From the NCBI RefSeq assembly GCF_000787575.1, contig NW_012236515.1, positions 541,892 to 605,891 of the forward strand: a stretch of DNA of 64,000 nt, given 5' to 3'. Positions 35,399 through 47,812 of this stretch are shown piece by piece. A program made the position numbers and the translations under genes. The notes below the pieces were generated by a model. That model did no database searches. It had not been told where the DNA came from and worked only from the letters and a program-made list of their open reading frames with translations. The stretch's first letter is position 1; each line of letters opens with the position of its first letter. The stretch is from Acytostelium subglobosum LB1. Lineage: Eukaryota > Evosea > Eumycetozoa > Acytosteliales > Acytosteliaceae.

Positions 35399-37124
35399 AT
35401 GGATAATGATGAAAAGGTCTTACTATTCTTCTCATTAACAAACTCATCAGATCCTGAAGAGGCTTTGTTATTGTTAGAGGTATGTTTGATCACCAATCAA
35501 TCAATCAATCAATCAATAATGATCTAACATAATAATAATAATATGATGAATAGCAAAATGGATGGGACCTGGATGCGAGTGTAAATCATTACTTTGCGAT
35601 ACATGATACAGGCAATGATAGTGATAACTCAACCAGTGGTCATTCGAGGAAGGATAGTGGAGGTGGCAGTGGAAGTAGTAGCAGCACTAATACAGGTGGG
35701 ATGATGGATCATGGTTATGACGAAGAGAATGTTCGAGCACCAATCCCTGCCATGCTTGACACAATGATCGACCCCTCACAGATTGCCAACTACATACCAG
35801 GCATACCCATCAACAGAGTGCGAGGTCCCAATGGAAACAATGTATTCGAAGCATTCAGAGACTTTACCTCAGAGGGCAAGATTGGACGTATGTGTGATGC
35901 AAGGCTGGCTGGCGTGCTGGGCCGATCGCAGCTCACTAACCTCCCCTCCCCTCCACCTCTAGCCCTGCCCAACACAATGAAACAGACACCTAAACAACAG
36001 GCATTGGCTAAGCTGTATGAACCACCTTATGATGTACTGTCGTTTGGTACTTTTGCGCAGGTCAAGCAACTGGCCGAACAGGCAAAGTTGTACCTACTGG
36101 TGAATATACAGGATGTGACCAACTTTGACTGTCAGATATTGAACAGAGACACATGGTCGGACAAAGGACTCAAGTCCTACATCAAGGATCACTTCATCTT
36201 CTGGCAGGTCAATCACAACAATCCCGAGGGTGATATGTACTGCACTCTGTATCCAGTCACCTCTTATCCTCACGTCTCCATCATTGACCCTACAACTGGA
36301 ATGAAGAAGGATATGCATGAAGGTTACTTCAACTCTGACGATGCTTATAAGTTCCGTAAAGTGTCATCCGTCTATCATATCGCGTCAATCTCGCGCGCGT
36401 CGACCCTAACACCTACCCTCTCTATTCTAGTGCAACACTTTATTATCTCACAACAGGGACACAGCCAACCGGAGTCGAATAAGAAGGCAAGGAAGTATAC
36501 ATCAGAGGAGGAGGAGTTGGAGATGGCCATCCAACTATCACTCGCTGGTGCAAACAATGGTTCAACATCATCAGCAACATCATCAACAACAACTGCAGGC
36601 AATCAACAACAAAAGTCAACCTCATCATCATCAAAAACAAAGACAAAGGATAATGAAGATGATGATGATGACGAAGATGATGACGACGACATTGATGAAG
36701 ATGATGAGGACGAAGATGATGAACCACTGGAAGACGACGATGATATGGCATTGGAGGCCTACGAGAAGAAGCCCGTCGAGTTGCCCAAGACCACAATCCC
36801 AGACACAATTGGAACAGTTGGCGATTGTATCATTCAGGTATGCTTGACCCTCCCAATCAATGAATCAATCAGTCAATCAATTAACACTCCTACTTACTCA
36901 TCATGTAGATCCGTCTACCTGGCGGCGACGTGCTCAAGGGCAACTTCAACGCAAGTGACAAGATACAGAACATTTACTACTTTGTCACACTGAAGAAAGG
37001 CATCAACAACTTTGTACTATTCACGCCCTTTCCAAAGAAGGAGTTGGTAGGCGACGTGCTTGGACGCACTCTACAAGAGGAGGATCTTGCGCCTCGAGCC
37101 ATACTCAACCTGCAGGAGAAATGA
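35399..37124 (+). CDS. UBX protein of the UBXN7/Ubx5 type (p97/Cdc48 adaptor)
   Basis: Exons 35399-35479, 35554-35887, 35963-36355, 36431-36837 and 36909-37124 close in phase to give 476 residues. The order is: a UBA-like N terminus (DEKVLLFFSLTNSSDPEEALLLLE), a Ser/Gly linker, a UAS thioredoxin-like domain (about 155-275, with LYLLVNIQDVTNFDCQILNRD), a UIM (about 294-307, EEELEMAIQLSLA), an acidic Asp/Glu run, and a C-terminal UBX domain (about 406-476, IRLPGGDVLKGNF). This is the UBXN7 layout. Such proteins link ubiquitylated substrates and cullin ligases to p97/Cdc48. Two 75-base introns are multiples of three without stops and so hide inside the open frame. Confidence 0.92.
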
Positions 37125-37791
37125 TAATGATGATGATGTTGCCAATCATACATTCATTATCATTAAAGCAAGTAAACTCACACATTGATTGATTGATTGA
37201 TTGCTACACACACTCTTACTTCTACTCTTAATCTAACTCTAACTCTAACTCTCTCTAACTCTCATGCTATAACGTGGTAGCATGACATACTCTCCTCACT
37301 ATGCTTTGCTATTCCTCCACCCCATCTCATCAATGGATGGGGATTAAACCAATGTCGTGTATGTATGAAGGTGTGTTGGTCACCTGCCCTTTGCGGAAGG
37401 GCCAACGGGTGCTGGGGGTGTGGGTTAGAGCCTTTGTTGGGCGTTTGATTTAGAGTATGAGCTGGAATGAACCCATTCAAATGTACCAATTTCAGACTGC
37501 ATGATGTGTGTATGTGTAGTAGGGTGGTGGGGTTGAGGGTAAGGACCCAAAGTTCTCGTGCACTCACACAATCAATCATCATTGTTCCAATGTGAGTTGA
37601 ATGACTTACACTCATGAGTGCTATTGATCATAATCAATCAAATATATATACAATATAATATATATTTCCTTTTATAAGAGAGATTGTTTTTACTTTATTT
37701 ATAACTTGTCACTCTTTACTCACTCAATCACTCTGTGATCAATAAATCAATCAATCAATCTATCAATAACACACACACAAGGGATCAACTG
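37125..37791. other. Intergenic, no gene seen
   Basis: A CTCTAACT repeat (37216-37262) follows the UBX gene. A less AT-rich block (37260-37560) contains a reverse-strand open frame without recognisable protein character. The end carries a TCAATCAA leader to the next gene. Confidence 0.55.
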
Positions 37792-39257
37792 ATGATGTCA
37801 TTCTCCCCACCAACCTCTGGGGGAGGAGCTCCTGACAATATTGAATCTCCATCAAGTGATGATGATGATACCATAAATAACAATACTAGTATCACATCTA
37901 CAACAACAACAACAACCAACATTAACAATAACATCAATAGCAACAATAACAACAATAACAACAATAATAACAAAAAGAACAAGAACGTACAACAACAACA
38001 ACAACAACAATCTATTACATCTACATCGACTACAAATACAAAGTCACCTACTTCGCGCACACCTCGCAACAATTCGCATCACCCACCACCAGAGGCATTC
38101 GAATCGTCGCCGTCTGTTGGTGAGATTGGCTGCTCAAAGAGCAAACTAAAGTGTGGCGTCTGTTCATCTGGTGCACCAAAGTGTATAGGAATCAAGTCCT
38201 CATGGTATGTTCATTCATTCATTCGTTCGTTCATAACCTTGCCCTAACCTTAACATAACCTTTAAACAGGGCAACTATATTATGGGTCGTATTCTATTCA
38301 TTGAAGGAGCAGAGGAAGAACCAAGAGTTCTTCTCATTGAAGAGAGATGTATATATATATATGAGCAATCATTGGGACTCTTTGTGTCCCTCAAGGAGTA
38401 GATCCAATCGCTGGAAGAAACAGATACAGGTAAGGGCGGAGAGAGGGAGAAGGATGGATGGAAGATGTCTGCGCGCACAAACTAACATTGATGACCGATC
38501 AATAGGATGCATTATCACACTCCAAGGTGTTCAAGTCTGGCATACAGAAGCTTGGCTGCAATGGATACTGGAAGCTAAAGGCGTACACTAATCCATGGAC
38601 AACATCTCGGCCTGACGAGTTGGATGATGTAGACACAATGGCAATGGAGGCAAGCGATGAAGCTGACTCTGACACACAACAGAAGACACAACCTCAACAA
38701 CCTCAGCAACATCACCAACAACATCAACAACACCAACATCAACAACATGACACTTCACATAGGAAACGACAGATTGTCGATAGCGACAATGAAGACGACA
38801 GTGATGAATGCATACCTGATAATTCATCGACCTCATCATTTAGTTTAAAGAAACCCAAGCATGATATAAGTAAGCTCCTCCTCCATCTCCTCCCTTTCCC
38901 CTCCCACTGACCCGATGATTCATCATCATTGTAGGAATGGCCTCCTCCCCGTTGGATGATGGTGCAAGCAGGACCACACAGATACAACACAGGCCTGTCC
39001 CTAGCATCAACAACACTGGCTCAATCAATAACAACAACAACAACATGGTTGAACTATTCAATGATGTGATACAAGCATTGACATCACGAATCGAGTCAAT
39101 GGAGCGCAGAGTTCGTGCCGAACTTACCAAACACACCGAGTCCACTCAGTTGCAGCTGGCCCAGTTGAACAAGGACATCAACTCACTGGTACCTCAGATG
39201 GTCATCTGGCAATCACAGCTACAACAGCATCAGCTTCAGCATCAGCAACTACACCAA

Positions 39258-39292
<35 letters not shown>

Positions 39293-39608
39293 ACAACAAC
39301 AGCAATCACAATCACAACCACAATCACCGATCCACCCACAAAGCAACATATTGAGTTACCTGCCAGGCCCAAGCGGGTCGTCACGGAACGCTGGCAACTT
39401 CGTCGGCGGCAGTGGTGGCGACACTAGTCCCTTTCCCCTCAGACATTTCACCAGTGGCCGCAGCAACACCAATAGCAACGTCAACGTCAACGTCAACAAC
39501 ATTGCCAGCTTCGGCATCAGTGGTAGCACCATTGGTGAAGGTGGCAACAACCCATTTATAGAACAGCGAGACCTAAAAGACCTTTTACCATCATTCCATC
39601 GTAAATAA
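37792..39608 (+). CDS. Winged-helix-like protein with Asn/Gln tracts, probable nuclear
   Basis: Exons 37792-38204, 38270-38429, 38506-38869 and 38935-39608 close in phase to give 536 residues. After an Asn/Thr/Gln-rich start there is one compact conserved-looking domain (about 120-235), beginning CSKSKLKCGVCSSGAPKC. It continues with helices (WATILWVVFYSLKEQ, FFSLKRDVYIYMSNHWDSLC), a basic helix and a beta-hairpin-like end (SGIQKLGCNGYWKLKAY). That order suggests a winged-helix DNA-binding domain; I cannot name the family. A KKPKH/HRKRQ basic patch could be a nuclear signal. The C-terminal half has a coiled-coil stretch (ALTSRIESMERRVRAELTKH) and long Gln runs. I chose the first ATG after the TCAA leader. 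Confidence 0.72.
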
Positions 39609-39864
39609 GCATGGCCTCTCTCCACTCCGTGGCGCACATGGCCAGTCAGTGGACTTCCATTTAGAATAGCACGCACGCACTTGGAGCGATGGAGAGAGAG
39701 TGACTATTATTATGACCGAGCGCATGGAACTAGAGAATAAACAGATCTGGTTACCATAATGTATGAGTGAGAGATAGAGAGGCGCGGCCATGCCCATGAA
39801 TGAGTTTATTAACCTGTGCCAGCACTAGCATCGCAGCAGGATACCATTGGATGTGTGGGTGGTG
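39609..39864. other. Convergent gene spacer
   Basis: A 256-base 3'-3' spacer between the winged-helix gene and the PHD-like gene. No further feature is seen. Confidence 0.6.
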
Positions 39865-42594
39865 TCAGAGCCCAAACGAGGAAGATGGAGAGAGCTCAAC
39901 ACCACCTGGGTTGCGGGACGATGGACTGGACATCTGCTCCGCTGATTGGCTGTGCATCGGACTGCCAGAGGGTGAGGGTGAGGCGACACTAGAGGCATTC
40001 CTCTTGCATCCACCGCACACCATGTATACCATGGGGCGCTTATGTGTCTTGCGGCCGCTGCCACTTCCACTGCTGCCACTGCTACCGCGGCTCGCACCCA
40101 ATGATCCCGGAGAATCAGCAGACTCATCTAATGATGTCGTTGATGACGATGCTGAAGCGGTAGCATACTCATTCTTTGTCTCACTATACTCGCTCTTGTC
40201 CAATATTGTGATGTCGTTGGGCAGACAGGCGAAGCAGTACGAGCATGGACAATCCTTGCACAAGAAGAAGCTACCCTCAGTATCGGATGATGTCTTCTTA
40301 CACTTTGAGCAAGTATGTCTTGGACATTTCCAACTCCGAGGTGTCTGTGCCAGTCCAGCACACAAGCGATGGTATATCATGGGGCATGACCTACAGAGCA
40401 CAATGAATCTGTTTCCCTGTGCATCGTCCTGTTGCTTGCATATGAAGCAACACTTTTCTAACTGTGATTGGAATAATTCCAGGCGGAGGAGTTAGAGATG
40501 ACGGACGGAATTCCAACCTGATTGAGTGAGACATACCAAGTTCTTCTGACGCTTGTTACTCCTTTTCTTCTTGTCACTTGATGCCAAGTCTGATGAGCTG
40601 AGGCTTGCAGAGTCGTTGATTGAGGAATGGTCGGTGGGTACACCTTGAGGGAGATGATGGGCGAGGCGTGGACTGCTGGTCTTTGGACTAGGGCTCCTCC
40701 ACATCATCTCTCCGTCATGTGCCTGGACATAAAGGGGAGCTAGAGATGGCGTGGTCTTGTGTGAGCCTGGAAGAGATGGTGAGGTCAATGGGGATGGAGA
40801 GTCTTGTGACTTCCTCACCGACATTGGCACACCACCAGTAGGTGAAGGTGATGAGGACATCTTAACGATGCAGTACTTCATCATCTCGACCATCTTATCC
40901 TTCATTGGCGTGAACTTTGGAGAGATGACTCCTGGAGCATCTTGTTGCAACCTCTGAAGTTGTTGTTGCTCATCCTGATTGTATGCCCAATTCTCTACAG
41001 TGTTCTGTCCAATCAACTTGATACATAACATCATTGATGTTGTATTGTTGTTGTTATTGTCCATTGTGGAGGCAGCAGTAGTGGATGGTGTCTGTTGTTG
41101 CCAATAATGGTCATAATGGACAACAATATCACTGTTGGAGTATTGGTGATAGGATGATGATTGATCGAAGGTGGACAGTAATATATGAGGCTTCTGAATA
41201 CCTTGCCAATGTTGTTGATAAGATTTGAACGTGGCCTCATCAGTATCCAGTACATAGGCATATGTCCTGTAAAAATATATTATGTGTTAGTACATGCTCA
41301 TCAATCAATCGATCACTGGCTCAATGGCTTACATTTGGGTACAGAACTCCTCGAGGACGGACAACATGGACGTGGATCCGGTGAGGACTACCAGACGATT
41401 GGATGGGAGCTGGTTGGATGCTTCGAGGATATCTTCAAGTGCCATTAACTTGCATGATGTGCGCTGTATCTCAGAGACTGGGACTGATCCAGAGGACACC
41501 TCGATGCCATCATCTCCCAACATCGATGTTGGATGATTGACAGTATCCATCAGTTTGAGATATAGGTCAAAGAGCAATGAGGTCTTACTCTCCTCACTCG
41601 AACATTGTGATACCTTGGGAATGTTGATTTTGAGTAGACGTACATATTGTGTCTTCTGGACACTGGTCAGAGCAAGGAATAGGGGCAGGTCCCTCTTGCG
41701 CTGTTTGAGGTGTCCTTGAAGGAGGTCGGCAATGTGGCGTACTTGGCTGCCGCGTGGGGAGGGCGAAGGCGATGGCGAGCTGGGCATCTCGATCCAAGAA
41801 GCACTGCGCTTCTTGGAGATGGGTGTGAGGGAGAGGAGAAGATCGCTATTTGGTGGAGGGGAGGAGGGAGATAGGGCGTTGTGGCTGGGCGGGGAGGAAG
41901 AGGACAACGTCTGGCTATTTATTATTAACTCGTGATAGCCTGCAGTGCTGTTGGACAAGCTGAACGGAGTCAATGGGGTGGACGGTGGCGACGACACCAT
42001 CGAGGGAGGTGAAGTGGCCGCTTGATAAGGTGAATCAATTGGTGAAGATGGAATTGAATGTTGTTGTTGTTGTTGTTGTTGTTGAGTATATTGATGGTGT
42101 TGGTGATAGTGGAGGTTGGGATGGATCAGGATATGAGCGGGGATGGGTGGTGGAGGGGGACTTAGATGTCCAACGGGTGGTACCTGGGCTGCCATGTTCA
42201 GAATTGGCATGTTCATTGGCATGGCCATCGGCATGGTCATGGGCATGGACATAGGAGAAGGGGCAGCACCAGTTGGAAACGGGAGCATGTGGTAGCCTGG
42301 GTAGCTATGGGCGGTAGTGTTTGGATATCCAACATTGTTGAGTTGGTCGTGAATAATCATTGATGGGTGATATTGTGGATGATAGTTCTGAGGATAGCCA
42401 TGTAGGTATGGTTGGCTATTATTAATATTAAATAATTGTTGTTGTGGATGTGTCGGTGTCTGTTGATATACAGTAGTAGTAGTTGTTGGTGCTGGTGTAG
42501 ATGTTGGTATTGAGACCTGGAATTGTCCGTTATTATTATTGATATTATTATTATTATTATCCAGGTTTGGTCTATTATAAATAGAGTCTCCCAT
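39865..42594 (-). CDS. Large low-complexity protein with atypical PHD-like zinc finger
   Basis: Reverse-strand exons 42594-41333, 41266-40537 and 40461-39865 close in phase to give 862 residues. The first 300 residues are Asn/Gln/Pro/Ser-rich with a Met-Pro repeat (MPMTMPMAMPMNMP). The middle region (LKQRKRDLPLFLALTSVQK... to LVVLTGSTSMLSVLEEF) looks folded but unfamiliar. The last exon opens with a Cys/His array: CCFICKQQDD, VLCRSCPMIYHRLC, WKCPRHTC, CSKC, FLCKDCPCSYCFAC. This matches the PHD-plus-extension arrangement of NSD-type chromatin readers. A distant CGGC pair follows. A chromatin-binding role is inferred. The PHD exon begins straight after a 75-base intron. Confidence 0.75.
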
Positions 42595-43849
42595 TGTGAA
42601 TGGAAGTTTGAGAACTCCCCACTCTAGCTAGGAGTGAGATGTCTTGGTATATGCTTTGGCGTCAACCAATAAATATGGCCTATATTAGTTGAGCTTGCTG
42701 GTTCTTTGATTTTTCCACTTAATATTTATATCAATCAACTTCTATGTCCAGAGGACGAAAAATGGATTAAACTGATGGGTTGACGAGGTACACTTGATAG
42801 TTGGTTGATTGATTGATTAATTGGTTGAGTTATTGATTGAGAATTATAGAATTACTGGATGGGTGATCGATTGATTAAATAAATGAATGAATGAATGAAT
42901 GAATGGATTGATTCCAACGATAGAGAATGAATAAAAAGTTTGATGTTGGTAGCGCTGAATAAAGTAAGTACTATGAGTTATAGATAGGATGTTGATGGAG
43001 GATCGTATTTGGTAAATAACTTTAGATTGGTTGTTGGATGATGGATGTTGGTTGTTGGGAAGTAAAATAAAAAATAGGTCGTATGTTGTTGATGAGGAAG
43101 AGGTGCTAACTAGCTAGCTAGCTATCTATAATCGAGGCGCACTCGAGAGCAAAGGTGAAGTTGATGGGCACGAGGCTGTTGGTGGGACTTTCCCGAGTGG
43201 TAGGATTTAAGGTTCTATTGATTGATTGATTGGTTGATAGGCTTAATTTCGAGAACAGTGGACAGTAACACCCGTGTTGGTGGTCTTGGTGGGATGGATG
43301 GGTTTGTTTGATTGATTGCGGGTGAGGATGTTGGGTTCAAGTACGTGATGTGTGTGTGTTTGTATAAATGGGCGTCTTGTGGGTCGAGGTTTGTGATGTC
43401 CTTTGGCAATAAAACAGTCAAATAAGGTGTAAAAGATAGAGTGTAGATAGGTGGAGGTAGTGTAATTGTTGTTGTTGGTGGATGGATGGATGAATGGGGA
43501 AGAGTCGCTTCTAATTATATTATTCTTATTATTATTATTATTATTTATATCTGTGTGTGATGTTGTAAACAATGTTATTGCAGTATCGATTGATTGTTTG
43601 ATTGTTTGATTATTGTTGATGTTCTTGTTCCCTGTTTAACGAATTATAACGAGTGATTCGAGATAATAGATAAGAATAGTGAACTAACTTTATCAAGGTC
43701 GGTCACCATGGATTAATCTATATATCATAACTCAATATCAATCACCTCCACTCTCATAGACACTCACCCAAACACACACATTTGGTTAGACTCGCGTCCG
43801 CAATGATGATCAATTGACACCTACAAGTCGCCTGTCTGGCATTGTTGAC

Positions 43850-44120
43850 CACTAATTGAGCCAAGAAAGGGGGGGTCGAAGAACGTGACTTCGTAGGCCG
43901 GCAAGGAGGAGGCGCAACGGGGGGTCAGGGCTACCCCCTCGCCTCTAATTGTTGCGGGCGAAGCGTTGGTAATGCTTGGGGACGAACCTTTGGCAGGGGG
44001 GCGGGCACGCTCGGATGGACTCAGGTTTTTGATTGAAGCGAAGGCGCGCCACAACTCAGAACTGGAAGCCTCTATCAAATGCAACAGGGATTCGGCCCCA
44101 AAACAAAAGAGATAGGCCTT
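43850..44120. other. Compositionally foreign GC-rich patch
   Basis: A sharp rise in G+C with G7 and G6 runs and a GCGCGCC-type site inside AT-rich spacer. A 100-codon reverse-strand open frame (44123-43821) spans it but resembles nothing I know. Possible explanations are an inserted organellar or foreign fragment, or a non-coding RNA. Confidence 0.4.
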
Positions 44121-44249
44121 CACATTGTTTTGTTTTTTTGTTTTGCCTAGCTGGACCTTGTTTCAAAGTTGGGCGTGACGACCATCACCTCTCCGGATGA
44201 CATTGTAACCCAGGACCCAACATCACTGATGTATCTTTGATTTACATAC

Positions 44250-44359
44250 GATCGCGAATATCAAAAGCAACCGATCAGATGATCATCCTGGCAGCCCGGA
44301 ATGAAGACACACGATGGACTGTCTCAAAGTGTGTGATTGGTGATTGGATATTCGCGATC
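44250..44359. repeat. Inverted repeat, 13-base perfect arms
   Basis: GATCGCGAATATC (44250-44262) is repeated inverted as GATATTCGCGATC (44347-44359). Outward, ATAC/GTAT-like bases extend the match imperfectly, and inside there is a weaker ACACAC/GTGTGT pairing. The 84-base spacer would form a long stem-loop or could be a small mobile-element remnant. Confidence 0.55.
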
Positions 44360-44834
44360 ATACGGTTCCCAGCCCGTTTCGTCTACGTGTAGCTAGACTA
44401 TCTATGCAATCTTCAACATATCGGACATTCTTTGAGTCCGAAGAGTAATACCAATAACATTCCAAGGATATATGTTTGCTATATTCGTGTTGACATGACT
44501 ATTGGGGAGGGTTAATATCATTTCGTTTCATTTCGTTTCGTCTCGAGCGTGACAATGATCATGATGTTGTCAACCCTTGTACGATTTGACAAGTCATGAC
44601 ATACTTCGACATCATGTCAACATTGTTGTAAACAATTAATGTTGTTGACCACGGTTGACCCTTGTCTGAACTTCTGGTCCACTAACTTGCTTGGTTATTC
44701 TCTATTTGTTTGATTCGAACAACTTTTGTAAAGTGAACGAACGAATGAATTCAAGACAAGGTCTTGTTAGTGCCCATCCCCACACATCTTACAAGAAACA
44801 ACTTACAAGAAATTGAGATAGAGATAGAGATAAC

Positions 44835-46840
44835 ATGGTCGAACATATACCTCTATTCTACACTGATACAACAAATGAGTTGTTGACTGCGCCTCATCAA
44901 CAACCTGAACATCAACCACAAAAAGACACCAACAACAACAACAATAATAACAATAATGTATTCGATGATGAATACTTTCAGATACAGACAAGCATTGATA
45001 CAATTGCAAAGTTTGGCTTCAAACGTGTTGCTCTACAACTACCGGATAGTTTGTTGTGGGCTGGCCGCACTATCACTGCCAAACTAGTAACAGCCGCACC
45101 ACAATGCAAAGTGTTCATACTTGGAGACACATCATATGGCAACTGTTGTGTTGATGAAGTTACAGCTTCACATCTAAAGGCTGACTTTATTATTCATTAT
45201 GGTCATTCATGTCTATCACCGTATGTTTGTTCATTCATTCATTCATGTCTCACTCACTAATCCATCAATCGAACGAACAGGGCAACTAAACTACCAGTAC
45301 AATACGTGTTTGGACGCAAGCAATTCGATGTGGATACATTCGTCACATGCTTTAGAAACAAGTTCTCATCAAGTGATAAGGTGATCATCTTTTATGATCT
45401 GCCCTATCACTTCATCGTACCAATGCTACGTGAACAACTGCCTGCAAGTGATGTACATCTGATAACAGACATTGACAGTTTTAACAATATATACTACAGT
45501 CAATCATTCATCAATAACAAACCGACCTCCACTGCCAACTGCGACAACAACAACAACACTGGATGTTGTAACAATAGCAACAACAACAAGGATGATACTG
45601 ATCAAGGTTGTTGTGGTGGTAACAACAATGGAAGTAGTGATTGCTGCTCAACTTCACCATCATCATCATTTGACACTAAATTGGAAACAGAGACAAAGAG
45701 TGATGACTTGATCTTTGGCAGGAAGCTATCAATCGATCACAAAGACATTGAACAGTACACAATATTATGGATTGGAGAGGAATGCGTTACATTGACCAAC
45801 CTCCTAATGAACTTTAACAAGAACACTGTATGTCATCTCATGTCCATGTCATATCCTTGGACAGGAATGAAATGAACTGGATTGGACTGGACTGGACTGA
45901 CTTATACTCAATCAATCAATCAATCAATCAATCAAATGTAGTTTTATAGTTACACTGACAACAAGATACAACAGGTCACATTAACCAAGTCACAATCATT
46001 GATGAAGCGTTACTACATATCCAACAAATGCAAGGATGCCAACATTATTGGTATTGTCGTGGCCACACTCACTGTCCGTATGTATCTTGCGTCAGGATGT
46101 GCCTTGGGCGCGACCATGCAATCAATCAAACATGACACCTGACCTCAACCAACCAACCAACCGCCAATGTAGAGAAATACTCAGAGACTATTGAGAGACT
46201 GAGGAAGCTGATATTGGAAGCTGGAAAGAAGCCTTATGTGTTTGTGGTTGGACGTTTGAATGTACCAAAGTTGGCCAACTTCTCAGAGATTGATATATTT
46301 GTGGCTGTTGCATGCCCAGAGAACACTATAATCGACTCCAAAGAGTACTTCAAACCAATTGCCACACCATTTGAACTCAACCTGGCGCTGAGAGGACAGG
46401 AATGGACTGGCCAGTACATCACAGACTTTGGCCGATTGTTCCCTCACCTGGTACAGCCACTCAATGATGGCAATCAATCGACAACAAGATCTGATGTTGA
46501 GCGTGATGAGGATGACGTCAGTGATGAAGAGGGCAACAGGTATCACTTCTCATTGAGCTCTGGAAAGATTGTAAAGTTCTACAATGCATCGGCAGCAGCT
46601 TCAACAACAACATCCAATACTAGTGGTGGCGAGATGGTATCAGTCGATGACAAGCTCAAACAATTGAGTACGGCGACCAATGCCAGCGAGTACTTTGTAG
46701 GAAGGACATATCGTGGACTCGAGACCAGGATTGGCGAGACCGAGGTGACCAAGGCCATCACGGGCATGTCCGGTATCCCGATGGGTTACAACACAGACAA
46801 AGAGTCAACGACGACCAATCAGAGTGAGGACGCAAAGTAA
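44835..46840 (+). CDS. dph2: Diphthamide biosynthesis protein 2 (DPH2)
   Basis: Exons 44835-45220, 45281-45827, 45942-46077 and 46173-46840 close in phase to give 578 residues. Hallmarks are [47 protein letters not shown] and, in the last exon, [23 protein letters not shown] and [16 protein letters not shown]. The cysteines in NCCVDE, HSCLS and ACPE are where the Dph1-Dph2 iron-sulfur clusters are bound. Dph2 works with Dph1 in the first, radical step of making diphthamide on translation elongation factor 2. The unusual part is an Asn/Cys-rich insert in exon 2 (GCCNNSNNN ... [14 protein letters not shown]) that splits the middle domain. Confidence 0.95.
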
Positions 46841-47125
46841 TCGATTAATTGACAATACAGTAACGCACTGCGCTGCTTTCAGGTCCTGACGTGGCTTGAT
46901 TGTCCTGGACATTTGGGCTTTCCCTTCTCCCTCACGTTCGAGCTTCGACTTTTTTGTTTTGTTGTTGTCTGTTTTGCAAGATTCTTCACTCTCAATCCCG
47001 TGTTGCATTTCACAAGATTGAATTGTCTTCATACTTATCTCTTTTCAAACTTACAAACAGATAATATCATATATATATATATTAAACATAGTAGTGTAGA
47101 GTAGTGTAGTTAGTTAGTAAAGATA
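46841..47125. other. Short intergenic spacer
   Basis: The 3' flank of dph2 and promoter of the four-TM gene, pyrimidine-rich then AT-rich. No gene is seen. Confidence 0.6.
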
Positions 47126-47812
47126 ATGGCTGGTAGACTATTCTCAATGTCAACGGGTATGACGATCATACACTTTGCCCTATCAATCATACTGTTTGCA
47201 GAGGCCATCGTATTATTTATAGCAAAGGATCTAGTTGCCTTCAATGGCCTACTTATATTGTATGTCATCATCATCATCATTCTCTCTTGACTCACTTACT
47301 CATTCATTCAAACATTGATACAACAACAACAGGTTGTTTAGCGTCTGGATGGTAGCGACTGCATTGCACGGTTGGAAGTACTATCAACAGTACTACTTCA
47401 TGTATACATATGGTGGAAGAGGTGTATTCTATTTAGTGTAGGTGACAGAATGAATGATGGATGATGACGCAACACGATAATGATGACTTACTCAATGACA
47501 TACTCACTTGGATTGATACTACATAGTGTTGGACTACTGGTATGGGGCAGCAATGATAGCAACTACTTCTCTGGTGTGGTCAGCATCCTATTCATTCTGT
47601 TTGGCATTGCTGGCATTGGCTTGGGCGGATTCTCTGTTTACGAACCACCTCGTCCTATCATTGGACCAGAGGACTTTATCCCATTAGGTGAGAAGAAGGT
47701 GTCACTCTCCTCACAGCAAGACTCACTCGAGGATGGTCTTGGATCCTCCTCCTCCTCAATATCATCGATGCCTCCAACAATCACAAGTCAACAACCAACC
47801 TTTTCACTATAA
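47126..47812 (+). CDS. Small four-transmembrane protein, unknown
   Basis: Exons 47126-47259, 47333-47437 and 47527-47812 close in phase to give 174 residues. The first exon encodes a helix (IHFALSIILFAEAIVLFIA). The second completes helix 2 (FNGLLILLFSVWMVATALHGW), and helices 3 (VFYLVVGLLVWG) and 4 (VVSILFILFGIAGIGLGGF) follow. The tail after YEPPRPIIGPEDFIPLGEKK is Ser-rich and cytoplasmic. The second intron is the least certain. The GT at 47436 is an alternative donor and part of the intron stays open in another frame. I do not recognise the family. It could be a tetraspan membrane protein of the secretory route. Confidence 0.65.

Larger units (their letters stand above)
42595..44834. other. 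Long intergenic region with two odd segments
   Basis: About 2.2 kb without a supported gene. The first part is AT-rich with ATTGATTG and GAATGAAT repeats. A GC-rich patch lies at about 43850-44120 and an inverted repeat at 44250-44359 (both described separately). ATTTCGTTTCATTTCG repeats and GTTGTCAAC motifs follow before the DPH2 leader. Confidence 0.6.

Noticed and set aside
17236-37554. 13-base motif AGGACCCAAAGTT present at 17236 and 37542
   Set aside because: By rough expectation dozens of 13-base matches occur by chance in a 64 kb window counted on both strands, and the flanks are unrelated.
37262-37615. 117-codon reverse-strand open frame in the spacer after the UBX gene
   Set aside because: It shows no domain, signal or splice support, and its composition follows the local repeat pattern.
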